From: Gautieria morchelliformis
Lineage: Eukaryota > Basidiomycota > Agaricomycetes > Gomphales > Gomphaceae
DNA: 64,000 bases
Direction: 5' to 3'
Assembly: GCA_015179125.1 (NCBI GenBank)
Contig: WHVA01000435.1
Span: 1 to 64,000, forward strand
Both the position numbers and the translations under genes were made by a program. The notes under the pieces are model-generated. The model saw only the letters and a list, made by a program, of their open reading frames with translations. It did no database searches and was not told the DNA's origin. Shown here piece by piece: positions 33,631 to 46,253 of the stretch (the stretch's first letter is position 1; the number at the start of each line of letters is the position of its first letter).

Positions 33631-35759
33631 TCACAGCTTCAGCTTCGGGATGAGATATTCCACCAGGGGATACTTGGGGGGGTCGCCTGCGAAATATATT
33701 TGAACAGCCGGATGGTGTGGTGCATCGGGGTGCAACGCGATTTTCGAAGGAGTAGAAGAGATGATTTCGATTTCGGCTTTACGACGAGTGTGTAGCATGT
33801 AGGAAATCTCTTTTCTGTCAGTAAAGACTGAATTAGCAAGGGAACTCGATGAAACAAATGAGGAATGACGAACTTCCACTGCGTTGGCATCATCGTGTTA
33901 TCACGCTTTAGCATCAGTAGTGCCTGCGAGAATGCAAGGAGATTACACAGTGCTCCCGTAGCCATCTACTACGAAAAACCTTTTTATGGTCGTGCTCCGT
34001 CAGGGGAATGAGGTCGTCTCTGTCAATAGACAGACTGTTTGCTATCTTACATCAACGTCATCTAGAACAACAATCAAACATATCTACCTGGACAACTCGC
34101 TAGCCCACAACCCCAACCAAATTATGCGTGGGGCAGTTGTCCGATTGCGTTCATGAGCGAGGCTTTGACTCCCAAATTTGTATACTGACAGTATATCGAG
34201 TCCGAACGCGTCGGCATCAACCAATGCAAGTAAAGGTATACTGCAAACAAATTTGAGGGGTGAGCTGACACACTAGGACATGTAAAGCAGAGCGGCTCGC
34301 GATGTCGGAAGAGTCACGGATAAGTGGCCGACGAGCTCACGGGTGGCTAGGTCAGGATATCCCTTTCCCTGTATTCCCAGAAGTGAGTGAACACGATACA
34401 GATCATGAGCCTGCGATCCGCACGGTAATAACGAGGCCAGGACCGGGGCAGGATGAGTGGGATGCTAGATTAGCCCTACATAGCGTCTGAAACACAGCCT
34501 ACAGAAGCTTGATGACTATACTGCGGAAACGCTTCTCATATAATCCTCACCTCTTTTTCCACAATCAACACCCAAGATACGGTCTCCGACACTTCCACGT
34601 GGGAGATGTCCACCCCTGCTGGTATCAGCGTGCCCTAATACACGGGATAAGTCGAAATACTGTAGCGAATCATCCAGAGGACGCACTTCTGAGTCCGCGC
34701 CATGAACGATGCTGCCTCGCTTCATATGTATGCTCAGGCCAGATCCACAAAAGAGCCCTTTTGGCGAAGCCCTCTGGAAAGGTATAAGATGTGGAAGCAA
34801 TTGCACTATTGGGGGACTGACAATGTTCAGGTCCCCACGGGAGACGTCAAGAGTCGCTGCCAAATCATCAACGAGCTAATTCAGATAATATCAGTAGGGT
34901 TTATTCATATATTAGAGATTTTCCCCCCCACGTCATCTACAACGGACTGAGCCTTGAACAGGTGGACGTCCTTATAGAAGATGTCTCTGACAGCAACAGA
35001 TAAATGGCATCATATTGATAGCTGGATGGATTTTACCGTTTGGTCATTGGAATATTCATGATCAGGGCCTCGTGAACGAGATCGACAACACGGAACAGAC
35101 GCGCTTTCGAGGAGAGATCAATGTGAGCATCATAAACTTGATGTTGATGTTATGAATAGCGACCAAAACTCTTAAAGCTGCCATTTTTTGCTTTTTTTGG
35201 CCAATGGAGAACACGATGAGCAGCAGAGCTAGGCCATAGATGCTGAGCATTAAACGTGTACAGAGAGGAAATTGGTACCCGTTTTCCTTGGTCTTCAAGC
35301 GATTGACTAATTCTAGCTTGATTGCGTTCGTACCAAGCTGGTCTAGGAAAGAAAGCAAAATATTTTCAAGGCCAACAAGCAGTCTGTGCGAAATGGCCTT
35401 GCTGAGTGACATAGTAATTGCTTATTACCTATATTTCACCTTTCCCGTGCATCCGTCGCCGAGTCCTCGAAGACAACGCCTGTTACAGTTTGTTGTTGCA
35501 TATCTTCGTTGTCCGAATCATAAGCTATCATTTGGTCCCCATGATCTGAGGTAGAAGTCGTGTCGCTGGCATCAGACAACATATGAAAGAGGTCTGATGT
35601 ATCTGATGTTATTAGTGAAACAGCAGCGGTTGGATCCAAGTCAGCAGCATTCAGCACTTCAGGTTTTGCCACGACTTCAGCAGGACCAGAGAAATATATT
35701 TGAGTTTCAACGTCGAGGTCCCAGTCCAAGATGAAAGGTTCTCCTGGAGTTTGCTCCAT
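33631..35759 (-). CDS. SPO11: Meiotic double-strand-break protein Spo11
   Basis: Topoisomerase VI-A-like transesterase that initiates meiotic recombination. At least a dozen short exons on the minus strand. The start is taken at ATG 35759, followed by an acidic N-terminus (DTTSTSDHGDQMIAYDSDNE). The winged-helix part reads ARLFRVVDLVHEALIMNIPM TKR joined to RDIFYKDVHLFKAQSVVDD, where the Tyr of DIFY is the expected catalytic residue as in yeast RDIFYSNVELF. Then come LVDDLAATLDVSRGDLNI, SPKGLFCGSGLSIHMKRG, GTLIPAGVDI, WVLIVEKE, AVFQTLC and GPGLVITGKGYPDLATRELV. The Toprim motif is LLALVDADAFGLDILSVYKF. The C-terminal part has IIWLGLWASELSRDDLIPLT and MLHTRRKAEIEI, ending PLVEYLIPKLKL. The exon or exons between 35300 and 35130 are uncertain. 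It is divergent from the caprin-like gene. Confidence 0.9.
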
Positions 35760-35914
35760 GAGGCATAAGCTTTGATCAAAGATTCAAAGTCGTGTGACAG
35801 TGGGTCCGTGACGGAGACGTGACTCTTCCTTTTTTTCGTCGAACAACTACACATTAAACCGCTTGGCGTTTACACGCAGACTCCACCACGCTTATCAATC
35901 TACAAGAATAAAAC

Positions 35915-38212
35915 ATGACCGACGTCGCTCCCCCGCCCCGCATAGTTCCTGGTGCACCGCCCCCCCTCCTCTCTCCAAATCTCAAAAGAAAAAACGAAAA
36001 TCTGTGATCAAACCAAAAGCGGCTGATGCGCCTGGCGCAGAGTCCATGTTATCGACCCTTGACTCGCACACTGCGACAGTTGAAAGGTCTCCAGAGGACG
36101 TGGATGATAACAAAGACGCCGTCGCTGAGGCAGTTGTAGTAGCGGCGCTAGAGCCAATCCAAGAGGCTGTCCAGGATAGGCCCAAGAAAGCTAGTCCGGT
36201 TGTGGAACTATTGAACAAGAGGATTAAAGTACAAACCAAGAAACTCGTGAGTAGTTTGGTGTTTAGTCTTCTGTGAATGTCGATCAATGCGAGCATGTGG
36301 GGATCTCCATAACCTATGGGAGACACAGTCCATTTTCCATCATTTATCCTGCGGAATTGCATATTTGTTTCTTCTTCATGACATGTCAAGAAAACTGTAG
36401 CAATGTCTATGGCTGACATGAAATGGATGCACTTTCAGTCCCGCATAGCCGTTTATTCCTCCAAGTCCCCATCAGAACTTAACGAAGATCAGAAGAAGTC
36501 TGTGGCGTCCCTGCCTTCCATCCAAGGTGCAGTCCGAGAGTTGGAGGAGACTAAGAAGGCTGTAGAGGCATGTATCTTCGCCTAATGTCCTCGCGTTACC
36601 CCAAGCTTGATCTGGACAACTGTCCCGTCCATCTTCTCATGTGTAGATTGTGGAAGCTGAGGATGCGAAAGAACGTGCTAAGCAACGCGAAGAAGAGGAA
36701 AAGGCGACTAGTGACCGTATTGCCCAAGCTGTTTCTGACGTATCGGTGAGCTCGCATGTCTTATAGTACCACGGCATATATTCACATCAGTTTCTATAGC
36801 TTACACATCAACAGCGGTTGTCTGAGATTTTATCCCTTCTTCATCTGTCATCTCTTCTTCTGGCGTCTGATCCAACCACGTTTACTCTAACTATTGATGA
36901 AAAGGAACGCCATGCTTTGTGTGCCACGGCTGAAACGTTGTTGGGCTCCGAGTGTACCCAAAAGGAGGAAGCCCTCAGTGGGATATTATTTGGACACGGT
37001 GATATCGATGGGATTACTTGTGAGAATTTCTTTTGCCACTGCGGAGCTTGAAGTGACTAGACTTGGGATATGAAGATGATCGCTTACTGGAAGTTGTTGA
37101 TGCTTACCGAAATCCTTCTTTGGATCGTGAGCCTACTCCGACTCCCGAGGAGCCTATACCCCAGGAAGATACTGAACCAGCGATTGTTGAACAAGTGACT
37201 AGCAGTGTGGTTGCTACCGAACCGCCACCCTTGGCTTCTGAAGGCGTGGCGCCTACTTCTTCAGGCGGTAGCTTCCACTTCATGCAAGAAAGCGAATTAG
37301 AAGGGACATCCTTTGAGCACGGTGCTGAGTGGGTAGAGAAACCTCAAGATCCCCCAGAATCTTCAGTCATTGTCCCAGACACGGAGCTACCAGCAGGTTT
37401 GACAGTGATTGATACTGGAATTCCTCACGATGTCAATGGTATACCTAAGCACGTGGAAGAAGTGAGTATATGTCTTCGTCGGGGTTCATGTTGGTCAAAA
37501 TTGATCGCTGCACTGTAGCCCCCGCTGTCTGCAGTCAGCGCTGCCCTGGATTGGGCTGCAGATGATGGTGACGGGCTTCCATCGATTAATAGTTTGCATG
37601 CCAAGTTTGGCACTTCAGGCGCAGCGACGCCTGAAGCTTTACCGCAAGACGCGGATCCCGTCGTTCAAGCATCTGAACGCGACGCAACCTCAATAGTCAA
37701 TGGTGATGTGACTACACACAGCAATACCCAGGCAGACGAAGATGGATTTGTTGTAGCAAAGAATGGTCGAGGCAGACAGTCTGATGCCCGTCATGATGTC
37801 CGTGGGGGTGAACGAGGAAGAGGCAGGGGTGGGCCTGGATTCAGAGGTGACCGAGGGGGGGAATACAGGGGTGGTATGTGTATTTTGCTTAATGTGATGT
37901 ATTGCATAGGCTAACTCAACTGGTAAAGCATACCGCGGAAGAGGCGGAAGTGATTCTTTCGGTAGTGGCTGGAGAGGTGATGGAGAATTCAGGAGCCGGG
38001 GAGCTTATCGAGGAGATCGTGGCCGTGGGGACTTCCGTGGTCGTGGTGGTCGTGGAGGTGACTTCCGAGGTCGTGGCCGGGGCGAGAGAGGTGAGTGTCT
38101 ATCTTCTGAAGTACTCTTGCGTCCTCGTTTACGTGCTGTGTAAGGATATCGAGGTGGCAAAGGTGGTTTTGATGGGAATGGGGACCATGGCGAGCCGTCG
38201 GGTTCATCGTAA
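35915..38212 (+). CDS. Caprin-like RGG-box RNA-binding protein
   Basis: Probable cytoplasmic mRNP protein. Seven exons are read. After a basic SKSQKKKRK patch, the segment LLNKRIKVQTKKL joined to SRIAVYSSKSPSELNEDQKK resembles the caprin dimerisation region. A coiled coil follows (AEDAKERAKQREEEEKATSD), then a helical part (RLSEILSLLHLSSLLLASD), an acidic middle (TPTPEEPIPQEDTEPAI), EEVISAALDWAADDGDGLPS, and an RGG tail (GRGDFRGRGGRGGDFRGRGR) ending at TAA 38210-38212. Start: ATG 35915 gives a family-like MTDVAPPPRIVPGAPPP, but a run of seven C at 35960-35966 puts it out of frame with the rest. An ATG at 35863 is in frame with the rest. The start is therefore open. Family assignment is moderate. 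Confidence 0.65.
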
Positions 38213-38497
38213 GCCAGTGTCATAACGCCAGTGGAATGCTCCAAAAATTCGTCCTCTAACAAGCTACTGCTGTCGACATTGTTACTGCAACATTGCTTCA
38301 TTTCTCTCTCATAGGCGCTGAGCTGGTAGTAAGATTACCGAGGTTATGTAAGGATTGGTCTAGACTCGGTGTCGGATTGTTACGACTCGGGTGCGTGGCG
38401 GCGCGGGCCCGACAGCGGTACTCGCTCTTAAGAGCACGACTAGCTGCAACTACTCCCTAATAGCAGTCGTCCGCATCATCGTCCACGATCATCTAAT

Positions 38498-40067
38498 ATG
38501 GTGTCCTCCGATATCATCCCGTTCGCCATATCAGTCTCTGACGAAGTTCTGGCCGATCTTCAAACTCGTCTTAATCTTGCTCGGTTTCCCAAGAACTTGA
38601 CGCTTTCTATTGAGAATCGTTGGAGCTACGGAGTGCCTACTCAAAGCGTCCAAGACCTTGTAGAATACTGGAAAAAGTCTTTCAACTGGCGTAAAATTGA
38701 AACTGACATCAACACCAAGCTGCCTCAGTTCACTACGCCAATTGACGCAGAGAATCCGCATGGCATCTTGACTATGCACTTCGTGCATAAACGATCTCCA
38801 AATCCCAATGCTGTGCCTCTCCTCTTTTCGCACGGCTGGCCGGGTAGTTTTCTTGAGGTATCTAGCCACTTCCAGGGTGAGGGTCAGTAGCAACTGACGA
38901 CTTGAAAGGTGGGCAAAATTATAGAGCCTCTCACGAACCCGTCGGATCCCAAGCATCCTGCTTTTCATGTCGTTGCACCCTCGTAAGCCAATTGTTCTAC
39001 ACCATTATTGTCGCAAGCTCATGACACAACCATCTCCCCCGGTGTAGTTTACCTGGCTTCGTATTTTCTGAGGCCAGCAAGTCCCCAGGTGTTTTTCTGA
39101 AGACCACCGCCCTAATGTTTGATAAACTTATGAAGAAGCTTGGATACAATCATTATGTCGCGCAGGGTGGCGACTGGTGATTTCAACGACTGATAACCCA
39201 TGTAGTGGCTGACTTGTTTGTCAAGGGGCGCACTGGTAGTCAAAGCTCTTGCTGTCCACCATGGCGACAGCTGCCGAGGAACACATACAAATATGCTTCT
39301 TGTTCCGCCGCCAACCTTTTTGCGCAATCCGATACGCATTCTCAGGGCTGCTATGGGCTTTATGGGCCTACCAGGGGGCTATTCTAAACGAGAAATTGAT
39401 TATCTAAAGGAGACAGAAGGGTTTAACAAACATGAAACAGGCTATCAGAGCATACAGGGTACGAAACCGCAGGTTCGCCAAGCAGAACGGACTTCCTTAC
39501 TCTAAGGCTGACGACCTAGCAGACCCTCGCGTATGGACTGACGGATTCCCCGACTGCACTGTTGGCTTGGATATACGAGAAACTCCATATCTGGACAGAT
39601 CAATACCCTTGGACGCCCGACGAAATCTTGACGTGGGTCGTACTTTATTGGATCTCGGACGCGGGTCCCGTAGGCGGCGTGCGGTATTACAAAGAGGGGC
39701 AGTTCGGTGATGGCAATGGCGCAGTTGCTCAGATTGTCAGAGCTCATAGCAGCGTTCCACTGGGTGTGTCTGTATTCAGAAAAGAGCTGTACAAGTTCCC
39801 TGACGAGTAAGTATGCAGCGCTTTCAGATACCAATAACTCGACTGACGAGTTTCGTGTATCACAGTTGGTGTGGTATGTTACAACCGCTCGTATACCACA
39901 AATTTCATGAGGAAGGTGGTCACTTCGCTGCACACGAGAAGTACGTCGAGCGCATCATCGGGCTAAGAACCACACTGACTTAGAACAGACCTGACCTTCT
40001 TGTCAATGATATCTGTCGATTCACTGAGATACTGATGCGACGAGACAAAAGCCTTCTACCGGAATAA
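38498..40067 (+). CDS. Epoxide hydrolase, alpha/beta fold with EHN domain
   Basis: Hydrolyses epoxides to diols, probably in detoxification or lipid metabolism. Start ATG 38498. The N-terminal EHN domain reads PFAISVSDEVLADLQTRLNL to YGVPTQSVQDLVEYWKKSFN. The oxyanion motif is HGWPGSFLE. HVVAPS joins LPGFVFS, and the nucleophile Asp lies in QGGDW, split from G by an intron ending at 39229. The cap contains IRETP-region residues read in the frame WIYEKLHIWTD, then YYKEGQFG. The catalytic His is in EEGGHFAAHEKPDLLVNDI. At least five introns, all about 50-70 nt. The stop TAA is 40065-40067. Catalytic elements appear complete. The substrate is unknown. Confidence 0.88.
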
Positions 40068-41789
40068 ATACAGCATCCCATTATTTATGTTTTAACAGCA
40101 GCGTTATAACCAACTGAAGTTGATAGAGGCCCTCCATTAAAAAGAATTAGATAATTGATACTTGCCAAAATCTTGCTGTGGAATATTGTATCTGTCAAAG
40201 CTAGTGTACAGAGTCAGTAATGGAATATGAGATGGACGGGTCAAGAGGTTCAGAAGGAAGGCAACGGAAGAATCCACATGGGGTTATGCGCTCTCGGAGA
40301 AGCAGAGACTTGTATGGTCTCCATTTACATCCGTAATGGGTTCATCATAAACTAGAACATGGCTTCTCAAACTCACCAACAACGTTGACGCAGCATAGTG
40401 AAACGTTGCTGAACTAAAGGTGCGCTAGACACTGTCTGAAGGAGATAAACGACTGGAAGAGAGATCCTGCAGCCAATTAATTAGTTAGTTTTGTAAGCGA
40501 ACAAAAGTTCGGAAGTGAATAATAAGTCAGTCACGTAAAAGCTTGTCTCATAGCGACACCCTCAGGACACTAGGCGGTGCATCCCTTATGAGACTATCGC
40601 GTCGAACGCAAATTACGAAAAAATACATCACGAAATGAAGAACACGAGAAGTACCCACCATTGTCAACTATAGTGGAGTCACGGGGAAGCAACTGAGAAT
40701 TGTGATCGAAGCTAAGAGTGTACACCGATGGAAGTGCGAGAAAGATGATTGCAGCAATAAAATGCCTCGACCAGTTATATAAGTGCTGGTACGTAAGCAG
40801 GACCCAGCTAGTTGGTCTTCTCCGTCCGTCGACCGAAAGCTGAGACCTACTTATTTGGGTCCGGTTCAGAGGTTACTTATGCTTTCGAATTCCGGTAAGC
40901 CCGAGAAGCGGCTCTGAGAAGCGTAGGGAGGACCGGTGCCGAGCGCGGCACCGCAAAAAATTGCGGTGGATTGAGACGTGGGACTAAATACATAAGGCAG
41001 ACGCGAGAGTAAATACAGGAAAGCAGCGAAAGCAGCAGGGCAATAGAAAGAGGAAAGGGGGCCTGACAGTGGATGTGGCGGTAAAAAACCCCGGTGGGAA
41101 AAAGCCTACATGCATGTGCTATGCTTTGTTATCAAGTGTCTGTACTTAGATTTGGTCCGCGTTTCTCATACACACAGTGTATTGTGCAGATCACTCATGT
41201 GGAAGCAGCCATGATTGACCGATCCACTATTATAGCTATTAGCAAGGTCCTCAAACAGTAAACCTCAAAATTTAACGTCGCGATGCTTCCTAGCGTAGGC
41301 CTGGTACGTGATTATACCTGGGATACTTTCGCCTTCCTGATAATAGGCCGTTTTCGGTTTATGGATAGAGAGAGAGCCTATTATTCTCTAGTGGCGGTGG
41401 TATCGTAATAGGCCTAGCTTGATATTACAGGGCGTCCGGGGAAAGGTCACTCAAAGTATTGACCTCGGATACAGCGGTGAATGGTGTGTGGACGGACGAG
41501 TGGTCGTCTCCTGGTTCCGAGCCGATATGCTCCTAAGTTGTGTGTTCAGGTTAGCGGCAACATCATAATTGGATGATGTGAAACTTACATCGAAGTAATG
41601 ATGGGCGACGCTGCGTGGCGCTGTGGAAAATGAGGTAAGCCATGACGACGCCTTCATTAAAATCGAACACTCACTGCGGGGTGTTTTGGGTAGCCGACAG
41701 CTGATTCCACTTTGCATGATGTGAAAGGCTATTAGACCGGTCCTGGTACGAATCGGTCAGCCTAGTTGAAACATCTGGCTTCCCATAGC
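40068..41789. other. 1.7-kb intergenic region without recognised gene
   Basis: Lies between two convergent genes. No coding reading is convincing. Two overlapping hairpins occur at 40935-40968 (listed in the findings), and a short inverted repeat (GATAATAGGC...GCCTATTATTC) near 41338-41392. A TTCGAATTCC near 40886 resembles a tRNA B-box, but no cloverleaf could be drawn around it. Confidence 0.5.
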
Positions 41790-44700
41790 TCACCATCCTG
41801 TTTGGTGAGAGGCACCTAACCCTCTGCCATCATTGCCGTGGAAGAACTACCGAGTGTGTTCTCAAAAAGTTACATCATCACGCCAACTGACCCACCTCAT
41901 GGAAAAACACATAGTCTCGGAAGTGAGGGTCATGATCCAGTTTGGGGTTCCCGCCATTTGTAGCTCTGCGACCCTCTGGATCTCTTCCGAATATGTGAAT
42001 TACTCGATGCTGAATTTCCTCCGCAACTTTGGAGAGATCCATATATTCCCCACTATGGGAGGGACATTCTATCTATCATAACTCTTAATATTGGGTGTGA
42101 TATATAGCACACCTGAAAAGCTTACTTGAAAATCTTCGCCATAATACTGATGGAAGCGTTGCAAAGACTCAATCAGTAGGAAATTAACGGCCAACCTATA
42201 AAAGTATGCTGTTGGACTCATGTCTAGCAACGAAGAAATACTCTTACCAGATAGGACCGCGCCTAATGACGATTCATCAACTTTGGCAACGACATCCGTG
42301 GAAATTTCAACGCACCAGTTACTGTTGCCACCTTTGCATATATACAAAAGGTCATAAGAGCGGGAACAAGGCAGGCATGCAATGCAACCGCACATACCAA
42401 ACATGCCGGAACGAGAGTCACCGGGCCAGTATCCCACATCGTAGCTCTGTCCATCCACACTTATAGAGTATGGGTGATCCTTGTGGTACAACGAAAGACT
42501 TCTCCGACTGCATGAATAAGAATAGGAGGTGAAAGCGACGAGGAACTGACGATCGAATGCCATACTCGCTCAGGAACTCATCTTCGTCAAGCATCTTCTC
42601 CAGAATCTTCACGAGGCGCTCCTTACTCGCCAATGCAAGAAGTCTTCGCTCGCCTTTCCCCCGTACTAAAGAGGACTTCATGAACTCCACAATATAAAAC
42701 ACAGAGTTTTTAGATGTGTACTCCTCATGTTGGCCATGTTCCGGTGGGCGACCTCAGGACGATTATCTATAAACCATTCCATCCGTTTTTTAAAACCTGG
42801 GAGACGATTGATCACAGAGGGCTCCAGAGTAAGCGTGGCATACAGTGGGATGAGTCCCACTAGGCTGCGTATGGCCAACTGTTGCGAGTGACCGGGACCA
42901 AATTGAATAGCATCGTAATAGAGTCCATCTTCTTCGTTCCAAAGGCTTAACTCGTTGTCACCCTCCCCTCTGTAAGTCATGGCGTCCGCAATAAATATAA
43001 AGTGCTGAGAAGCAACAGGATCAGAGAAAGAAGGCTCAATCCGGTGCAACCCTAAATGATTACCTCGAAGAACTTGCTCGCGATATCTTCATACACTACA
43101 TTGTGCTTTGCCAGCTCGAGTGCCATGTTAAGCCTGTTGCAGGCGGCATAAGTATGTGGATAATGATGAAAAGTTGAGATTAATCTCCAGGGCCTCACAT
43201 GTTCAAGCAGAAAAATGCCATCCATGCTGTCCCGTCTGCCTGTCGCAATACACCACCGGTTGGTAATGGTTCGGAGCGATTGAATGCGCCGATGTTGTCT
43301 AATCCCAAGAAACCACCTTCAAAAACATTGTTTCCGCCTTGATCCTTACGATTGACCCACCTTGATGAAAGTGATAAGACGTCAGGAAGAAATATATTTA
43401 TGTCAACTGCCCACCACGTGAAATTCAGGAGCAATTTTTGGAACACACGTTCCAAGAACTCCAAGTCCTCTTTTCCGTGTAGCTTGCGTTCTATTTTGAA
43501 AACTCTGAACGTGGCCCTAATTGTTGACCTTGAGCAGAGAACGGTTATCGTCGGAGTTCAATATTTACCATGCATGGACTGGCGGGTTGACATCGCTGAA
43601 GTTCCATTCATAAGCAGGAATCTGACCATCGGGCTTCATGTACCACTCTCGCGTAAGAAGATCAAGCTGTCTTTTGGCGAATGACGGATCCACCATCGCT
43701 AGGGGGATGCAGTGGAAAGCAGTGTCCCACTATCAATAGGTTTGGATCAGCGAATATCACCAGAAAAATCAAGCCGACTCACAGCCGCAAAAAATGGGTA
43801 TTCCCACTAAAATCTACGCTTTAGCGAAGCATATTTATGAAGAGCGAGATAGACCTTATCAGGCATGCTGAGCACATCAGCGATGTAAAGATGCTTCCAT
43901 TCCTGTCCGATGTTCTAGAATCAGTCGTCATTCAAGTGTGCGCAGAACAAGCATACTCTATTCCGGACTCCTTTGCGTTCTGGAGGCGGCGGGGGTTGAG
44001 CCGGATCACCGTTAATCCACTCCGTCTGGATGAATTTGTAATACTGTTTCGTCCAGAGCATACCGCCGAGAGCCTGTCGCGTTATCTGCCTCAGGTCATC
44101 GCTGAGAGGAACGGCAGCAAGCCGGCCATAAAACTCGTCCGCCTCCGACCGTCGTTCCTCCATTAAGTCGTCGAATCCATCTTCGTCGTAGATCGTCCGG
44201 TCGTTCGCGGGTGACATAGGGGTTAGTTTCAGTCGCACAACGACACAACCGCCCTTTCCGGGAACATCTGGGAACGTGTAGTGTGCCGCTGCCTTTGTCC
44301 CTGTCTTGTCGGGGTTGACGAACGGCGGATGTTGTGGCTCGGGAGTGGGATGACGGGAGTGAAGGGTAGGTGTTGATTCACCAGAGCAAACGCCATCAGA
44401 TACGACATTTTGTGCACTGCCGTCAAAGACCTTTGGTGAAGGTGGGCGATGTGAAGGTATAATGTGATCATGGAATGCATCTTTAACGTAGGGAGATTTA
44501 TTCTTCCCGCCATATAACCTATGAAAATTTGTATCATTCTCCGTAAACAGCAGGTCTGGAACGACGCCGTCTGTTTGGCCTTCCTCCATTGATGGACAGT
44601 CACCGGACGCAGAGACCGGAAGTGGGGATGTCGCACACCACAGACATGTTTTGCCCAACGTCTCGTGCTTTGCAACGAGGGCGTGAGGCGCATCACCTTC

Positions 44701-45809
44701 GGCGGGCATATACGAAAGAGACGGGCGTGGCGGCTCTGGCAAAGGCCATGACCATGTGTTCGGGAACCATAGCTGAGGCACGATATGTAGAGTAGCAGGG
44801 TCAGCGCCTCGATTGAAAGCAGTTATACGAATGGCTATCCCATTGGGATCATCAGCATCTTTGGCATACTAATTGTGAAACAAGTTGAGAACACAGAACA
44901 GACATTCCATGTTGACATTTACCTCGACGAATATATCCCAGTAGCGATTTTCGTCAAATGCGTCTGTGTCGAGAATCTCAAATTCGGAAACATCTCTTCC
45001 TCTGTTCAAACTCTCCTGAATCAAACGCTCATACGGGAATTCGCCTTGAGGATACTTGTAAAGAAACCTGTTATAGGAAAGATCAATAAACCCAAGACCT
45101 TCGTGCAGACTAACTCACTTCATGTATGAGTGGGTTGGGGTAGAATCGAGGTACCAGTAAAGTTCCTTGACGTCCTCGCCATGATTTCCCTCGTGTCCTG
45201 TGACACCAAACAGACGCTCCTTTAAGATGGGATCGACACCGTTCCACAGCCCGAGTGCAAAACAGAGCCGCTGCCTGTTATCCGAAATTCCAGCCAGCCC
45301 ATCTTCTCCCCAGCGATACGCCCGAGATCGAGCATGGGAATGCGGAAAGTGACTCCAGGCATCGCCATTGCTGGAGTAGTCTTCGCGGACAGTTGCCTGC
45401 GATTAAAGAGCTAAGAGACGACAGCGTGAAGCAATATACTACTTACCCATTGTCGTTCACTAAGATACGGGCCCCAACGTTTCCAATGCCTTTCTCGAGC
45501 CTCATCTTGCTCTAATCGGTACTTCTCAACCCCTTCATAGTCTGGGCCTAATCTGTCGAGCAAGCTTTCTCTGTAAGTAGTAAATTCACCATCATTGGCA
45601 GTTTTGTCTATTTGTGGGATTGCATCCAAGTCTGGAGGAGTATTGCTAGTGTTCGCCTTGGGCTTGGGACGCAATGGAGTCAACTGTGGCTGCGACTTAG
45701 GAATTTCGATGGTTAAATCGGGAGAGCCACTTGAAAGCATTGGCGATGTCTGCGCGCCTGTGGCTACACCTGAGTGGATCTTACCACGCAAATTGTTGGT
45801 GGATGACAT
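41790..45809 (-). CDS. Glycoside hydrolase family 63-related protein, yeast YMR196W type
   Basis: Large fungal protein related by its alpha/alpha-barrel to GH63 glucosidases. The yeast relative is uncharacterised, so substrate and role are unknown. Start ATG 45809. Conserved blocks in order are [216 protein letters not shown] and [18 protein letters not shown], with TGA at 41790-41792. The final TGG-TGA could be a splice donor continuing into another exon. Roughly 900 residues, many introns, no obvious break. Confidence 0.85.
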
Positions 45810-46253
45810 GAGTTTAGAAAATTAAAATTAAAAGGTCCTTTATGTACGTTACTATATGAGGACGACGCCGCGTCCATGACAGTCACATGTCACAACGTTG
45901 AGATGTTTGCACTCAACAGATCTAATCTGGAGATAAAATACAAATTGTGGCCTTTACGGGTAATTTATCCGGGATAGAAGAGAACAAAGATGTTATCCTG
46001 CTAAAGAGGGAGAATGACGCGAAGCAGGGTCGATATTCCACAAGCAAGACACAGAAAACGAAAAAAAGAGGGTCAGGTGTCATATTACGGACGGATCCGG
46101 GGAAACGTAGGAGGTGGTGAGCATAGACTGGGATGTGGTGATACATATCCTCGAAGGCGATATCAAGCGTGGGTGTAAATGGATGCAATGCGCTGCAGGG
46201 CGTAAGAATAGGGCGATATGCGAGGAGCGAGGAGAGAACCAGTAGTATATTGT
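45810..46253. other. Intergenic, probable promoter of the GH63-related gene
   Basis: No gene seen. The stretch separates the start of the GH63-related gene from the stop of CDC24, so it should hold one promoter and one 3' UTR. Confidence 0.5.

Noticed and set aside
34302-34490. Small plus-strand reading
   Set aside because: It lies antisense to SPO11 exons (AVFQTLC and GKGYPDLATRELV).
35062-35412. Possible membrane protein on the minus strand
   Set aside because: The hydrophobic part is SPO11 intron sequence read through. The flanking pieces fit SPO11.
40860-40920. tRNA-like segment with TTCGAATTCC
   Set aside because: No acceptor stem, A-box or anticodon arm could be placed around it.
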